In this document: positions 54,936-64,000 of the stretch, piece by piece
Numbering within the stretch: the first letter of the stretch is position 1
Layout: the number at the start of each line of letters is the position of its first letter
Assembly (NCBI GenBank): GCA_024114885.1
Contig: CP099418.1
Span: 1,240,001 to 1,304,000, forward strand
Length of the DNA stretch: 64,000 nt
DNA from: Septoria linicola
Lineage: Eukaryota; Ascomycota; Dothideomycetes; Mycosphaerellales; Mycosphaerellaceae
Direction: 5' to 3'
Program-made: the position numbers and the translations under genes
Notes under the pieces: generated by a model
Databases searched by the model: none
The model's input: only the letters and a program-made list of their open reading frames with translations
What the model was told of the DNA's origin: nothing

Positions 54936-55581
54936 GCCTATGTGGGCCTCTTGGGAAGACCTGTATCGTCGCCTCAGACCTTTTGCCATGCTTGACGAGT
55001 GTACACCCATGTTACAGACTTGCAAATCGTTTATCTGAGGCGTTTAATCGATCGTGTGCAGCAGTAGTGCTTTCGGGACACAAATTTTTGATCAGGTCTG
55101 GTATGGCTTGGCGCTCGAACGGCTTCAACTTGCGTGCAACTCCAGGATCTCTGGTCCAAACACATTGTCATCGATACTGCATGAATCTAGACGCGTGAAG
55201 TCTGCAACGACACTCCGACATCGTCGACCTACAGTGTCTAGTATAGGTCGATCGTCCGTTTTCTGGTATCGGTACGTGGACGAACAAGGTAGGTCGCCAT
55301 CTATGCACATTCATCGAGAGGCTCCATTTCCTGCTCTCAATCACTGTTCATCTTAGTGGACGGTGAGGTGGGCACAGTTTCGCTGCTTTGCTTCGCCGCG
55401 GAGTTCCTTTCGAGGTGCTCATGCATATTGTGTCCAGACCTCGCACTTTCCGACCAGACATGACAAAGCCAGCTCAGGACCAACAGCCACCGACACGGAC
55501 ATCCGCATACAGATGAGACTAGACGTCTGCTACTGATAGTCCACGCCAACGTCTACAAGCTAGCTCAAAAGCTCAACAACC
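54936..55581. other. Intergenic between tRNA-Arg and the Rad51-like gene
   Basis: 646 bp, upstream region of the Rad51-like gene. Short ORFs only; nothing recognised. Confidence 0.45.
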
Positions 55582-56598
55582 ATGAGTACCTTTGAGCCGC
55601 CCACGATCGCCAGCGACCTCTGGTCACCAGATTCGCTCGAACATTCAGAAGACACACATCGAACTGGCAAAGATAAGTACAGCACAGGCAGCAAAGGCAT
55701 TGACGATGCATTCGAAGGCGGACTGGATTTTGGCACGGTCCACTGCATCACGTCTAAACCCGAGCATGGCGGGCAAGACCTTTTACTCGCACTGCTAGCA
55801 TCTCACCTCCTGCGTGGAAGTCAAGCGACAGCTACAGTCATCGATAGCACGCTCACCTTTGATGTTCGGAGACTACATCAGGCGATCCGGAGTGAGCTTG
55901 GTGAAGGCGAGGATGCCATGGAGCCACTCACTCGGTTGAAGATCAGCAAGGTCTTTGACCGTGTTGGCATGGTCGAAGCGATGACGGAGTTAGGTGAAGC
56001 TCTTCAGAGTGAGGCGGATGTGAAGGAGAGAGTAGGTCCGCATCAACCTACTCCAACACCCGTCATTGAGGACAGTGAAGACGAAGAAGAGCTGCTCGAG
56101 GAGCCCGAGCCAGCAACCGCGAAGCCGGAAACAGTGAAGGCAGTCAATCCGTCAAGACTCCTCATCGTCAACAACATATCTCATGTAATGGCCCCCATCA
56201 TCAAGAACGACTTCACACAAGGTCAAGCTCTATTGACTTCACTGATGAACTCAATTACCGATATCACGAGACGCCACAATCTCTGCACAATAGTCTTCTG
56301 TGAAGCGGGCTTCAAGCTTGTTCCCGAGAATGAGACGCTCAGCCACTTCAAGTCTTGCAGGATCAAGCCAGCCGTAGGATATGGTATCGGGTATTTGGTC
56401 GATGTCCACATCTACCTGCACAAGTTGTTTGTGAAGAAAGCAGATGCCGAAAGCAATGTAGAAGGTAAGCACGCGCGAGGCAATGAGAGGCCGTCGGTCA
56501 GTGTGCTCGAGATTGTGGAGGACAGAGAGAACGTTTGTAAAGGTAGCTGGGCCTGTTTTGAGTATACTCCGCACGGGACGCTGAAGGATGTGCAATAG
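55582..56598 (+). CDS. Rad51-like (RecA-fold) paralog with degenerate nucleotide-binding motifs
   Basis: Single exon, 338 aa. TGSKGIDDAFEGGLDFGTVHCI matches the start of the Rad51/RecA core, where Walker A should follow. Here the loop reads SKPEHGGQDLL, without the GK[S/T]. The Walker B position reads LLIVNNISHV, with Asn instead of the usual Asp. An acidic insertion (EDSEDEEELLEEPEPA) precedes it. The fold continues with FTQGQALLTSLMNSI and later strands (VSVLEIVEDRENV). It probably acts as a non-ATPase partner in homologous-recombination complexes (inference); an unrelated RecA-fold regulator is possible. Confidence 0.7.
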   Translation: MSTFEPPTIASDLWSPDSLEHSEDTHRTGKDKYSTGSKGIDDAFEGGLDFGTVHCITSKPEHGGQDLLLALLASHLLRGSQATATVIDSTLTFDVRRLHQAIRSELGEGEDAMEPLTRLKISKVFDRVGMVEAMTELGEALQSEADVKERVGPHQPTPTPVIEDSEDEEELLEEPEPATAKPETVKAVNPSRLLIVNNISHVMAPIIKNDFTQGQALLTSLMNSITDITRRHNLCTIVFCEAGFKLVPENETLSHFKSCRIKPAVGYGIGYLVDVHIYLHKLFVKKADAESNVEGKHARGNERPSVSVLEIVEDRENVCKGSWACFEYTPHGTLKDVQ

Positions 56599-56758
56599 GG
56601 TCGCAGGCAGGATGTGTTTTGTGACGTGCGGTCCGCAACATTGAAGGTGCTCAGAGCGCTACCAATGGTAGAAGGTGGTACTGGCTCGTGTCTGCAAATA
56701 TCCTCGATGCGTCCATGTACATTTCTTGCGTGATACTCATGAAACGCCTAATCCCTCG

Positions 56759-57279
56759 CTACTTTGCTCCAGCGGGCAGATTGCTGTCGGCTCCTGGCAA
56801 CAACGACGCAGCCTTCACGTCTCTCTCCTCCTTGCTCACGTCCAATAGTCCCAGACCTCGTATTTGACCGGCGCTCGGTGCATCGTCCCTAGGCGTGGCT
56901 GCTTCGCGTTTTCGGTATGCAGCTTGGAGGGCGGTGATTTTCAGTGCCTGGGAAGGAACGTGTGGTCAGAGTCTCGGCCTTCGCGCTGCTCATGTTTCTC
57001 CAATCTTCGCATACCTCTTTCCTGTGGTGCAAGCATTCGTAGTAGTCCTCCAGGACCGGCTGGCACTTCTTCTTCCCTGAATCATCCTCGGATGATGTGT
57101 TTACCACGTAGCAGGCTAGCACTTCTTGCCAAAAAGGAAAGCATCGTGAAGGACCTGTGCTTAGGCGTTAGTGGTGCTCGTTGTCATGCGCCACGGGCTG
57201 GTCATCGAGCTGCGAAGCTGGTGTCTGTCCGGATCGGGATGGTGCGCATACCTCCAGTCAGCCCATAGCCTGAGGACAT
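56759..57279 (-). CDS. NDUFS5: Complex I subunit NDUFS5 (15 kDa, CHCH domain)
   Basis: Exons 57279-57252, 57154-57015 and 56947-56759 (118 aa); introns of 97 and 67 nt with GTATGC donors. The twin CX9C motifs CFPFWQEVLAC and CQPVLEDYYEC form the CHCH fold, oxidised in the intermembrane space by Mia40. The N-terminus SSGYGLTGGPSRC matches fungal NDUFS5. It is an accessory subunit of the complex I membrane arm. Missed by simple ORF finding because it is short and split. Confidence 0.88.
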
Positions 57280-57525
57280 GGTTGTGGATTGTTGTTGGCG
57301 GTGGTCACACTTGTGAGAGACGAGGAGCACTGCTGCTGACCTTGGGGAGAGTCGCACTGGCTGCAGCCAATGGATGTGGAGGTGGAGGGAGCCGCAGCGG
57401 CGATGTCTCGGATGTCAACAAAGTGAGCTGCAAGCTTGCATAGACAGACGATTATCGACCTGGACATGCATCTCATCTCGACAAGTACCCTCTAGATCGC
57501 TCTTCCTGCCGACATCATCACCACC

Positions 57526-58263
57526 ATGATTGGCCGACAATGCATGCGCCGGCTCGCCGTGCGAGATGCTCTTCCTCTTCCTGCAACGCGTCGTGCCTTC
57601 TCCAACAGCACTTCCGTCCGCGCGCAAGCCGTGTCGGCCCACGAGACGACAGCATCTGTCGGACGACCCAACGACAAGCCGGCCGCAACATCGACGTCGG
57701 CCGCACAGCCCTTCAGCACGCCGCGGAGCCCCTCGCCGACCAGTCCCAAACTTGATCTGCCAATCGACACCAAGCAGAGCAAGCAGGCTACCAGAATCGT
57801 GTCGAGTGTGCCTGCCGGAACTGTGCTCAAGGGCCTCAATTTCATGAAGAATCAGCAGGATCCTGTCGCGCTCGAAGATCACGAATATCCAGCATGGCTA
57901 TGGACTGCGCTACACGACAAGGGCGACACGCCGGGAGGCCAGGCCAAGGATGCAGAGGGAGATTTGTTCTGTACGTGCCACGAGTCTCTATACGTCTGAA
58001 GAGTGCTAACATTTCCTTCAGCCAAATCAAAGAAGCAGCGACGGATAGCAGCAAAGGCTCTGAGGAAACAACAGCTGCTCAATCCGGACTCTCTGGCTCC
58101 CAAGATTCCGCTATACGAACAGACCATCGATCTTCCAGGTGGGGATGGAACACTACAGGGCAACAAGCAGGCATACCGTGCACAGGACGACTTGACGAAA
58201 GCGATGCGGGAGAAGAGACGGAGCAAGATCAAGGAGGACAATTTCTTGCGTGAAATGAGCTGA
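57526..58263 (+). CDS. MRPL37: Mitochondrial ribosomal protein mL54 (MRPL37)
   Basis: Exons 57526-57970 and 58022-58263 (228 aa), with a 51-nt GTACGT...TTCAG intron. The N-terminus is an Arg/Ser-rich presequence (MRRLAVRDALPLPATRRAF). The core has SSVPAGTVLKGLNFMKNQQD, then DHEYPAWLWTALHD, typical of mL54. A basic C-terminal helix (KSKKQRRIAAKALRKQQLL) contacts rRNA. It is divergent from NDUFS5 across 246 bp, so two nuclear-encoded mitochondrial genes share a promoter region. Confidence 0.88.
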
Positions 58264-59030
58264 GTGGTTGGAGGTTTTGTCCACCTCCGCCCAGTTATGG
58301 CCATCGCAGCACTCGTGGCGAGCGCATTGCAGCTTGCCATGTACATCACTGGCAGGGGACTTTGTGCGACTTCAGGCTGCCAGACCACATTCCTGACATG
58401 AACGGCATGAAGACGACCTGCCGCATCTGAAGGCTAAGCCGCCCGAGACGCTGGCGGCGAGTCGATGATATTTGCTCAAAATCGCCTCTACATCGCTGCA
58501 AGGGTGGCCTTCGCTTGATTGATCGCCACACGAGTTCCAGGCGATGAGCAAAGCGGCTCTGTTCAGTCTGACCCAAGTGGCAGTCTTCAGTGCTAGAGTG
58601 GCCCGTATCGGATGATGCGCCGATTTTCTAATATCTGCTCTCTTCTAATGGCAGACTGCTACAGTGGAAGGGCGCATTTGCGGCCTGCCGACATAGATCT
58701 ACCACAGATACGATGCCGCATGCAAGCGAGCCCGCAGTGATCGGTCAAATACCCGCAGAAACTCCTTGCCTATCAGTGCCAGACCCACACCAAGCTTTTA
58801 TATCTACCAGCTACTGCACAATCTTCTAGCGTCCAAGACGGAGCACGCTCTCGCATTTGGTGTATGTAACGAGACGGCATGAGCCCGACCGTACGATATC
58901 ACCGCCGTCGGCGCAATCGATAGGCTACATATTCTGCTAAAGTACGCCTCCATATGTCCGCGGTACCATCAAAGAAGGAACTGCCTGCTCTTTCATTGTT
59001 TGTGCAATCGCAACCGCCATTCAGCCCATA
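58264..59030. other. Intergenic, about 770 bp
   Basis: 3' region of mL54 and promoter of the asparaginase gene. Nothing else was recognised. Confidence 0.45.
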
Positions 59031-60146
59031 ATGGCACCAATGATCAGCACGACGTCTCTACTCTTGTTCCTAGCCAGTTTCTGCGTGGTGACTGCATCGC
59101 CAGTGCCTCTCTTAATCAGCAGAGATACTACATACGACTTCACTTCGTCGATCAATGCAAGCCTACCGAATGTCACCATATTTGCTACGGGAGGCACAAT
59201 AGCGAGCCAAGGAACCACGAATACTCAGACTGTGGGCTATTCTATTGGGCTGGGAGTCCAACAGCTTGTCGATGCCGTGCCGGAATTGCTCAACATCTCC
59301 AACATCAATGGCTACCAAATCTCAAACGTCGCCAGCGGCAGCGTCAACAGCAGCATCCTTTTGACGCTCGCCTCATCGATCACAGAAGAATTGAGCAAGC
59401 CCGAAATCGCAGGTGTGGTCGTGACGCATGGAACAGACTCCCTAGAAGAAACAGCCTTCTTCCTCGACCTCGTGATCAACTCCTCAAAACCCGTCATCTT
59501 AGCAGGAGCCATGCGCCCAGCCACAGCCCTCAGCGCCGACGGCCCTCTCAACCTCTACCAAGCCATCAGGCTAGCAAGCTCCGCCAACGCCCGCAACCGT
59601 GGCGCCCTCATCACCCTCAACGACCGCATCGGCTCAGCATTCTACACGACCAAAAACAACGCCAACTCCCTTGATACGTTCTATAGCACCGAAGCAGGCC
59701 AACTCGGCTTCTTCATCAACCAAGTCCCTTACTTCTACTTTGCTCCGGCAAGACCCATGGGCCAGCCATACTTTGACGTCTCGAATCTGACATCCCTCCC
59801 GCAAATCGACATTCTCTACGCCCACCAGGATATGGATGCCCAGCTCACCTCTCTCGCAGTTGCTGGGGGCGCTGAGGGTCTGGTGTTTGCAGGCATGGGC
59901 GCAGGAGGTCTTTCGGGCGTGGCGAGCACAGCGGCAGAAGCAGTGTTTAATGCGACTTCGATCCCCATGGTGGCGAGTCATAGGAGTGCGGATGGGTTTG
60001 TGCCGCCGGCGACGGATGATGATATGATTAGCAGTGGGTTTTATAATCCGCAGAAGGCGAGGGTGTTGTTGCAGTTGGCTGTCGCCAAGGGTTATGGGTT
60101 GGTGGAGATTGGTGATGTTTTCGCGAGTAGTTATCCGAGCGCGTAG
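59031..60146 (+). CDS. Secreted type II L-asparaginase
   Basis: Single exon, 371 aa. A signal peptide (STTSLLLFLASFCVVTASP) is followed by the two threonine-containing active-site motifs VTIFATGGTIAS and VTHGTDSLEETAFF. Several N-glycosylation sites occur (NAS, NVT, NIS, NSS, NAT). The enzyme hydrolyses L-asparagine to aspartate and ammonia outside the cell, for nitrogen acquisition. Codons are C-ending in the first two thirds and switch to G-ending in the last ~200 nt. ATG 59031 starts the signal peptide. Confidence 0.92.
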   Translation: MAPMISTTSLLLFLASFCVVTASPVPLLISRDTTYDFTSSINASLPNVTIFATGGTIASQGTTNTQTVGYSIGLGVQQLVDAVPELLNISNINGYQISNVASGSVNSSILLTLASSITEELSKPEIAGVVVTHGTDSLEETAFFLDLVINSSKPVILAGAMRPATALSADGPLNLYQAIRLASSANARNRGALITLNDRIGSAFYTTKNNANSLDTFYSTEAGQLGFFINQVPYFYFAPARPMGQPYFDVSNLTSLPQIDILYAHQDMDAQLTSLAVAGGAEGLVFAGMGAGGLSGVASTAAEAVFNATSIPMVASHRSADGFVPPATDDDMISSGFYNPQKARVLLQLAVAKGYGLVEIGDVFASSYPSA

Positions 60147-60408
60147 ATGAAAACAATGTATGCCTTTACTTTTTGTCAGTACAGTCAACGGTTGTGATTT
60201 GCTAGAGTGATATTGAGATGGTCCACGTAGCACAATTTAAATAGCTCGGATTTGGCGTGTTATGTAGCGATACCGCGGTGCCTCTTTCGGGGCGTGAAAG
60301 TGCAATATCTGATAAGAGACGACAGTATTCTTCTGAAGCCTCAAATCTCTAACGTCCAAACCCTTTACTGCACGGTGGTCCTTTCCACAGCTACAGCTGC
60401 ACCGTGTT

Positions 60409-61286
60409 CTAATCACGACGGATAGTATCGCACTTCTTGCAGATATCCAGCATGACCTCTTGCGCTTCGGCATTGATCATGTCACAATATGCCTCGAGAA
60501 ATGCGATAAGATCGTAGCCGTTCATTCTCTTCGGCGACCCGATTCTCTTTGCGAGCTTGTCGACTTGACAGCGGCACGGCTCGACGTACCTAGATGTACA
60601 AGACATAAGTCAGCGACTGTTTTCGACATTAGGGGTAACCTTCCGTGAGAATCTTACTTGGACTTGAGCTTCACCATGCCCGGTACGTAGACTCTTCGGT
60701 GGTACGCTTTTCGGCTGAGGACGACGTGCGGAGTTGGCGGTTCGATTGATGCAGTGAAACAGATCTCGGCAGGTTTCTTCATGTCGCCAATTTGGATAGT
60801 GCGGCAAACTTTGACGTGGTTGAACTTCCTGCTCAGTCGGCCGAGCTGGTTGTTGAAAGCCTCGACGGCGCCAAGGTTGAGGGCGCCATTGATGAAAGTG
60901 AAGGTGTTCTCGAGGTAGTAGATCTCAGACGCTTCTCTTCGGATGTCTGTACTGGCGCGTAATAGTGGCGGACCTCCTCGTTTGAGGTTGTGGTGATCGC
61001 TTTTGAGAGGGTCAGCTTAGTGAAATGTTACGAGTGAAGTGAGGTCGATCATGGCTTACCTCGAGTCGAATTGCTTCGGCGGCAGTCGGCGAGAGACGAT
61101 CTTGATCGAGTGTGGTCGACGGAGTACGAGGCGATAGATGCGGTTGCGCAACTCGCCAGGTAAATCCAGGAAACTCGTCTTCGACTTTGGCCTTTCAGCG
61201 TTGGAATTCGAGGCTTTGCGTTTGTGCGAAGTAGCTATCAGTTTGGGCTGGGCCGGAGCCGATATGAGCGCTGAGTGTTGCCTCAT
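60409..61286 (-). CDS. Small 2EXR/F-box-like protein
   Basis: Exons 61286-61060, 60999-60658 and 60589-60409 (249 aa); introns of 60 and 68 nt, donors GTAAGC and GTAAGA. After a basic N-terminus comes FLDLPGELRNRIYRLVL, the start motif of fungal F-box/2EXR proteins. The middle has REASEIYYLENTFTF, common in this family. The C-terminus has Cys-containing helices (CRCQVD, CKKCDTI). Function unknown; family members are abundant in Dothideomycetes. Confidence 0.7.
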
Positions 61287-61879
61287 GGCGGTGCATCGAA
61301 GTCGATATGTTGACTGATCTTGGTGTGAACCGAACGAAGAGGCACGAACAAGGAGAAGAAATATGAGTAGAGAGCAAACTGACAGCTGCACCTCACAATG
61401 GGGCGGCGCCCTGCATACAATAGTGCATTAGCTTGCTATTGTGAGTCTTGCATCGTTCACTTTGTCTATTGTAAGGCTGCCGACGAACTGCCGGCGCTAA
61501 CCGCCAATGAGCTGCAGGCAATTTGCAGACCGGTCAGTTGTTCGAGGACGTCTTCTGTCCTGAGCGCTGGCGAATTGACGACGAAGCTCTTGCGCACTTC
61601 CAGAGTCAGTACAGTGATGCATAGGCGGACGTCACCTGACTGACCTCAATTTGATGTTCGAAACACGACCCGACTACTGGGCTACTGCAGCTCCGTTGTA
61701 CATGACTGACCTGTGAGTTCGCAGTCACTGCTGTGATTACAACATCATGTTGTACAGGTCTCGAAATCTCCTCTCGAAGTGGCTCCGAGTGCTGCCTCGA
61801 ACTACATACAGTGCAAACTGCACTCGATAGCTCGGTCGGAGGGTAGGGGGTTATCGTGTCATTCCGAGGTCCGTGAATC
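61287..61879. other. Intergenic, about 590 bp
   Basis: Upstream of the 2EXR-like gene and downstream of ATP10 (same strand). Nothing was recognised. Confidence 0.45.
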
Positions 61880-62995
61880 TCACGAACCGACCGAGGCGGC
61901 CTTGAGATCCTCTTCCAAGATGTCTGCAACAGCATGCTCAAGCTGCTGGACCGAGTCGACTCGCTTCTCTCGCGGTGTTCTGGCCTCTTGTATGAGCTTC
62001 CGCAGGCCTTTCACCATACTCTCCCGCTCAGAGGGCTCAGCATCTGCACTTCCTGCCCAGCGGATCTTGCAGTCCGAGTCCACAAGATACACGTAGCCCA
62101 CCTTCTCATTGAGCAAACCGATGGACTCTTTCATCATGTCGTTGACTCCTCTCCGGACCATAAAATACCTGTTCTGCTCCTCTTGCGAGAGTTGACTTCT
62201 GAGGTTACTCCTAAACGCTTGCAAGAGCCACCATCTCAGCGTGTTCTCCTCATGATTGATCCACACTCGTTGCGCAACATCCGCGCTCTCGGCGAGGACT
62301 CGATGAAGCTCTGGATTCTGGGCTTGATGCACAAAGGTGTCTACTTGCGCCTGAGCCCATGTGCTAGAGACAATGCTCACCACGCTCACCTTGCCCTCCA
62401 TGACCTCGCATGTGTCTCTGCCCAAACCTTTGTAGCCATCTTTTCGCCAGCCTCCCATTTCATCTTTCACATGCTCAGCCGTTTTGCTCAATGTCTTTCC
62501 AAAAAAGTTGGGAAACCACAAACTCACGTCTGCTCGGAACAATCGTTCGTTGGATTTGAAGATCTTGCCGCGGTGAAAGCGTAAATTGCTCCAGTCTCGG
62601 AAGTATGGTTTGCTGATCTGCTTTGTCATTTGAGCTCGTCGTTCCATGTGCTTGTTGAAGTCGACAAAGTCGTCTCGTCGTTGGGTCAGAGAGCGATGGT
62701 CGATACCCATGTTCTCGCCCGGCTGCGGAGGGTTTGGCATGCCAATGGGCCTAGTGAGTGGTTGCGGGATATGCTCTTCATCGTCGTCGGATTTTGACCG
62801 TTTGCGGAAGCCAGGCTGGGAATCGGCCAGTATGCGCGCAGGAATCTGTGGTGCTGTTTGGCGTGGTCTCGGTGGTGGAGGTTGCTTGGGAGGGGTGCTC
62901 GCGTACAAACGTCGCGAGACCGGACATCTTGTGCTATCTTGAAGGGCTATTGCGCGCAACGCGCTAAGGCATGATAGTGAAGGAGCCTTCATCAT
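61880..62995 (-). CDS. ATP10: Mitochondrial ATPase assembly factor ATP10
   Basis: Single exon, 371 aa from ATG 62995; an in-frame GTG upstream is rejected. A mitochondrial presequence (about 30 residues, RRLYAST) and a Pro-rich stretch precede the ATP10 domain: KPYFRDWSNLRFHRGKIF, ADVSLWFPNFFGKTL and later VYLVDSDCKIRWAGSADA. Atp10 acts in the inner membrane in folding Atp6 and assembling the Fo sector. The window thus carries two ATP-synthase genes (ATP5, ATP10). Confidence 0.9.
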   Translation of the reverse strand: MMKAPSLSCLSALRAIALQDSTRCPVSRRLYASTPPKQPPPPRPRQTAPQIPARILADSQPGFRKRSKSDDDEEHIPQPLTRPIGMPNPPQPGENMGIDHRSLTQRRDDFVDFNKHMERRAQMTKQISKPYFRDWSNLRFHRGKIFKSNERLFRADVSLWFPNFFGKTLSKTAEHVKDEMGGWRKDGYKGLGRDTCEVMEGKVSVVSIVSSTWAQAQVDTFVHQAQNPELHRVLAESADVAQRVWINHEENTLRWWLLQAFRSNLRSQLSQEEQNRYFMVRRGVNDMMKESIGLLNEKVGYVYLVDSDCKIRWAGSADAEPSERESMVKGLRKLIQEARTPREKRVDSVQQLEHAVADILEEDLKAASVGS

Positions 62996-63372
62996 AGCCG
63001 AATGCACTCAATCTCAAGCTGGTGTTGTTGTTCTGCTTCGGGAAAGTGCTGTACACGGAGATAACTCGGACAATAGTTCAGCGCGGTTGATCTGATCATT
63101 GCGAAAGACATCAAACTACCTCATCCTGGCACGTACGTGTAAGGTCTCAAAGCACAATAATCTGAAGCAGACTTGCTAGTTTTCTGGCTGTATCTGAACT
63201 GCGATGGATCAGCAATAGACAGCAGAGTAGTAATCGATCCAACCATCGCTCTTCTGAGATGCTTCTGTGGCCACCAGCTATATACATCCATACTGATAAT
63301 TGCCTGCTGCGCAATTGGGAGCAAATATCACGAACGCCAACTTGAACGCTAAATCCACGTCATGCTCGAAGC
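62996..63372. other. Intergenic
   Basis: 377 bp between ATP10 and the verprolin gene on the same strand. Nothing was recognised. Confidence 0.45.
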
Positions 63373-64000
63373 TCACTCCAGAGCCTTCAAGTCCAGGGGC
63401 ACGGTGCTCCCTCTGCCAGCACGATATCGTTTTGGACCACCTGAGAAGTCTCGCGGCTTGGGCAATTGTCCATCATCCTGGAACTTGAATCGACTGTCCT
63501 GTACAGTATACCTTGCACCATTGCTTCTAGCCCCGCTGTCTGCTCTACTTCGACTGCCATTGGTCAAAGTATAGCTTGCAGCATCCGGAAATGAGCTCAT
63601 CCTTGCTGGTCCGTCGGAGCCTAGAGAGACACCTCCAGCAGTCGGTATTGCCCCTGATGTGCTCGTCTTTGGAGGCGATGGCGCTGGAGCTGGAGGTGAT
63701 GAGTTCCCACGAGACATAGGAGGCGCCGGAGGTGCAGGCGCCGGGCTAGGACCTGGCCTGCCTGGAGCAGCTGTGGGCGGCGGTGGCGGCGGGGGCGCAG
63801 GGGGTGCTGCTGCCGGACTTGCTTGCCGATTCATACCAAAGGCATTTAGTGCGGCTTGTTGTGCTAAGCTGACTTCTTTGGGCGCACCATTCGTTTGAGA
63901 TGATGGTGGTAGTGGAGGTGGAGCAGGAGGTGTCGATCGAGAGTTGTAATTATAGGGATCGTACTCGTTATCGTCGTCCCGCACGTCTGCTATTCGAGAC
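63373..64000 (-). CDS. VRP1: Verprolin / WASP-interacting protein, C-terminal part (5' end outside window)
   Basis: The frame is open from the window edge to TAG/TAA at 63373. The visible part is mostly polyproline (PPAPPPPPPP and similar), able to bind profilin and SH3 domains. It ends with the WASP-binding segment: RFKFQDDGQLPKPRDF, then GGPKRYRAGRGSTVPLDL. Verprolin partners Las17/WASP in Arp2/3-driven actin patches during endocytosis. The N-terminal WH2 actin-binding motifs would lie beyond the window. Confidence 0.8.
   Translation of the reverse strand, partial: SRIADVRDDDNEYDPYNYNSRSTPPAPPPLPPSSQTNGAPKEVSLAQQAALNAFGMNRQASPAAAPPAPPPPPPPTAAPGRPGPSPAPAPPAPPMSRGNSSPPAPAPSPPKTSTSGAIPTAGGVSLGSDGPARMSSFPDAASYTLTNGSRSRADSGARSNGARYTVQDSRFKFQDDGQLPKPRDFSGGPKRYRAGRGSTVPLDLKALE

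Noticed and set aside
63659..63898. Gly/Ala-rich ORF on the + strand
   Set aside because: It is the antisense shadow of the polyproline region of verprolin.

Overview
The window is nuclear DNA of a filamentous ascomycete, most likely a Dothideomycete (inference). Support: densely packed single-copy fungal genes, short GT-AG introns (about 47-136 nt) often with a GCTAAC-type branch site, and fungal-type genes such as ATG28-like, GPC1, the SMC1 and WDR6 homologs and secreted asparaginase. All gene models below were built by hand from reading frame and splice signals; every multi-exon model sums to a whole number of codons.

Left end (1-4.7 kb): a nonribosomal peptide synthetase (A-T-C start, running off the edge) with one in-frame TAA, and a divergent FAD amine oxidase with a one-base frameshift and an in-frame TAG. 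This pair looks like a decaying accessory locus. Between them lies a tRNA-Asp(GTC) gene cut into four pieces. From 4.7 to 25 kb: a Gfo/Idh/MocA oxidoreductase, the GPI transamidase subunit PIG-S, a DEDDh exonuclease-like Gfd2 protein, an F-box protein, phosphopantetheine adenylyltransferase, an Atg28-like coiled-coil protein, an alpha/beta hydrolase, and two divergent WD40 genes (WDR68/DCAF7-like and WDR6/Rtt10-like).

From 25 to 49 kb: a single-pass PAN/apple-like protein, cohesin SMC1, glycerophosphocholine acyltransferase Gpc1, a PI-PLC-X protein, two F-box-type proteins, a HAD phosphatase, an acyl-CoA dehydrogenase, the ATP synthase OSCP subunit, a zinc-finger protein and an unknown small protein. 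From 49 kb to the end: a type II membrane protein, a MYND-finger protein whose frame continues past two TAG codons, a tRNA-Arg(ACG) gene, a Rad51-like paralog without a usable Walker A, NDUFS5, mL54, secreted asparaginase, a small 2EXR/F-box-like protein, ATP10 and the C-terminus of verprolin/WIP.

The most unusual content is the two tRNA genes. Each folds into a complete 72-nt cloverleaf only after removing the usual intron at 37/38 plus two further 53-54 nt insertions with mRNA-type GT...branch...AG signals. These split the A box (Asp), the acceptor stem (Arg) and the B box (Arg). Both genes carry a TATATACG element about 34-41 bp upstream and a T-run terminator. The two Arg insertions are related to each other in sequence, as expected of introner-like elements. 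I know of spliceosomal introns in U6 genes of some fungi, but not in nuclear tRNA genes.
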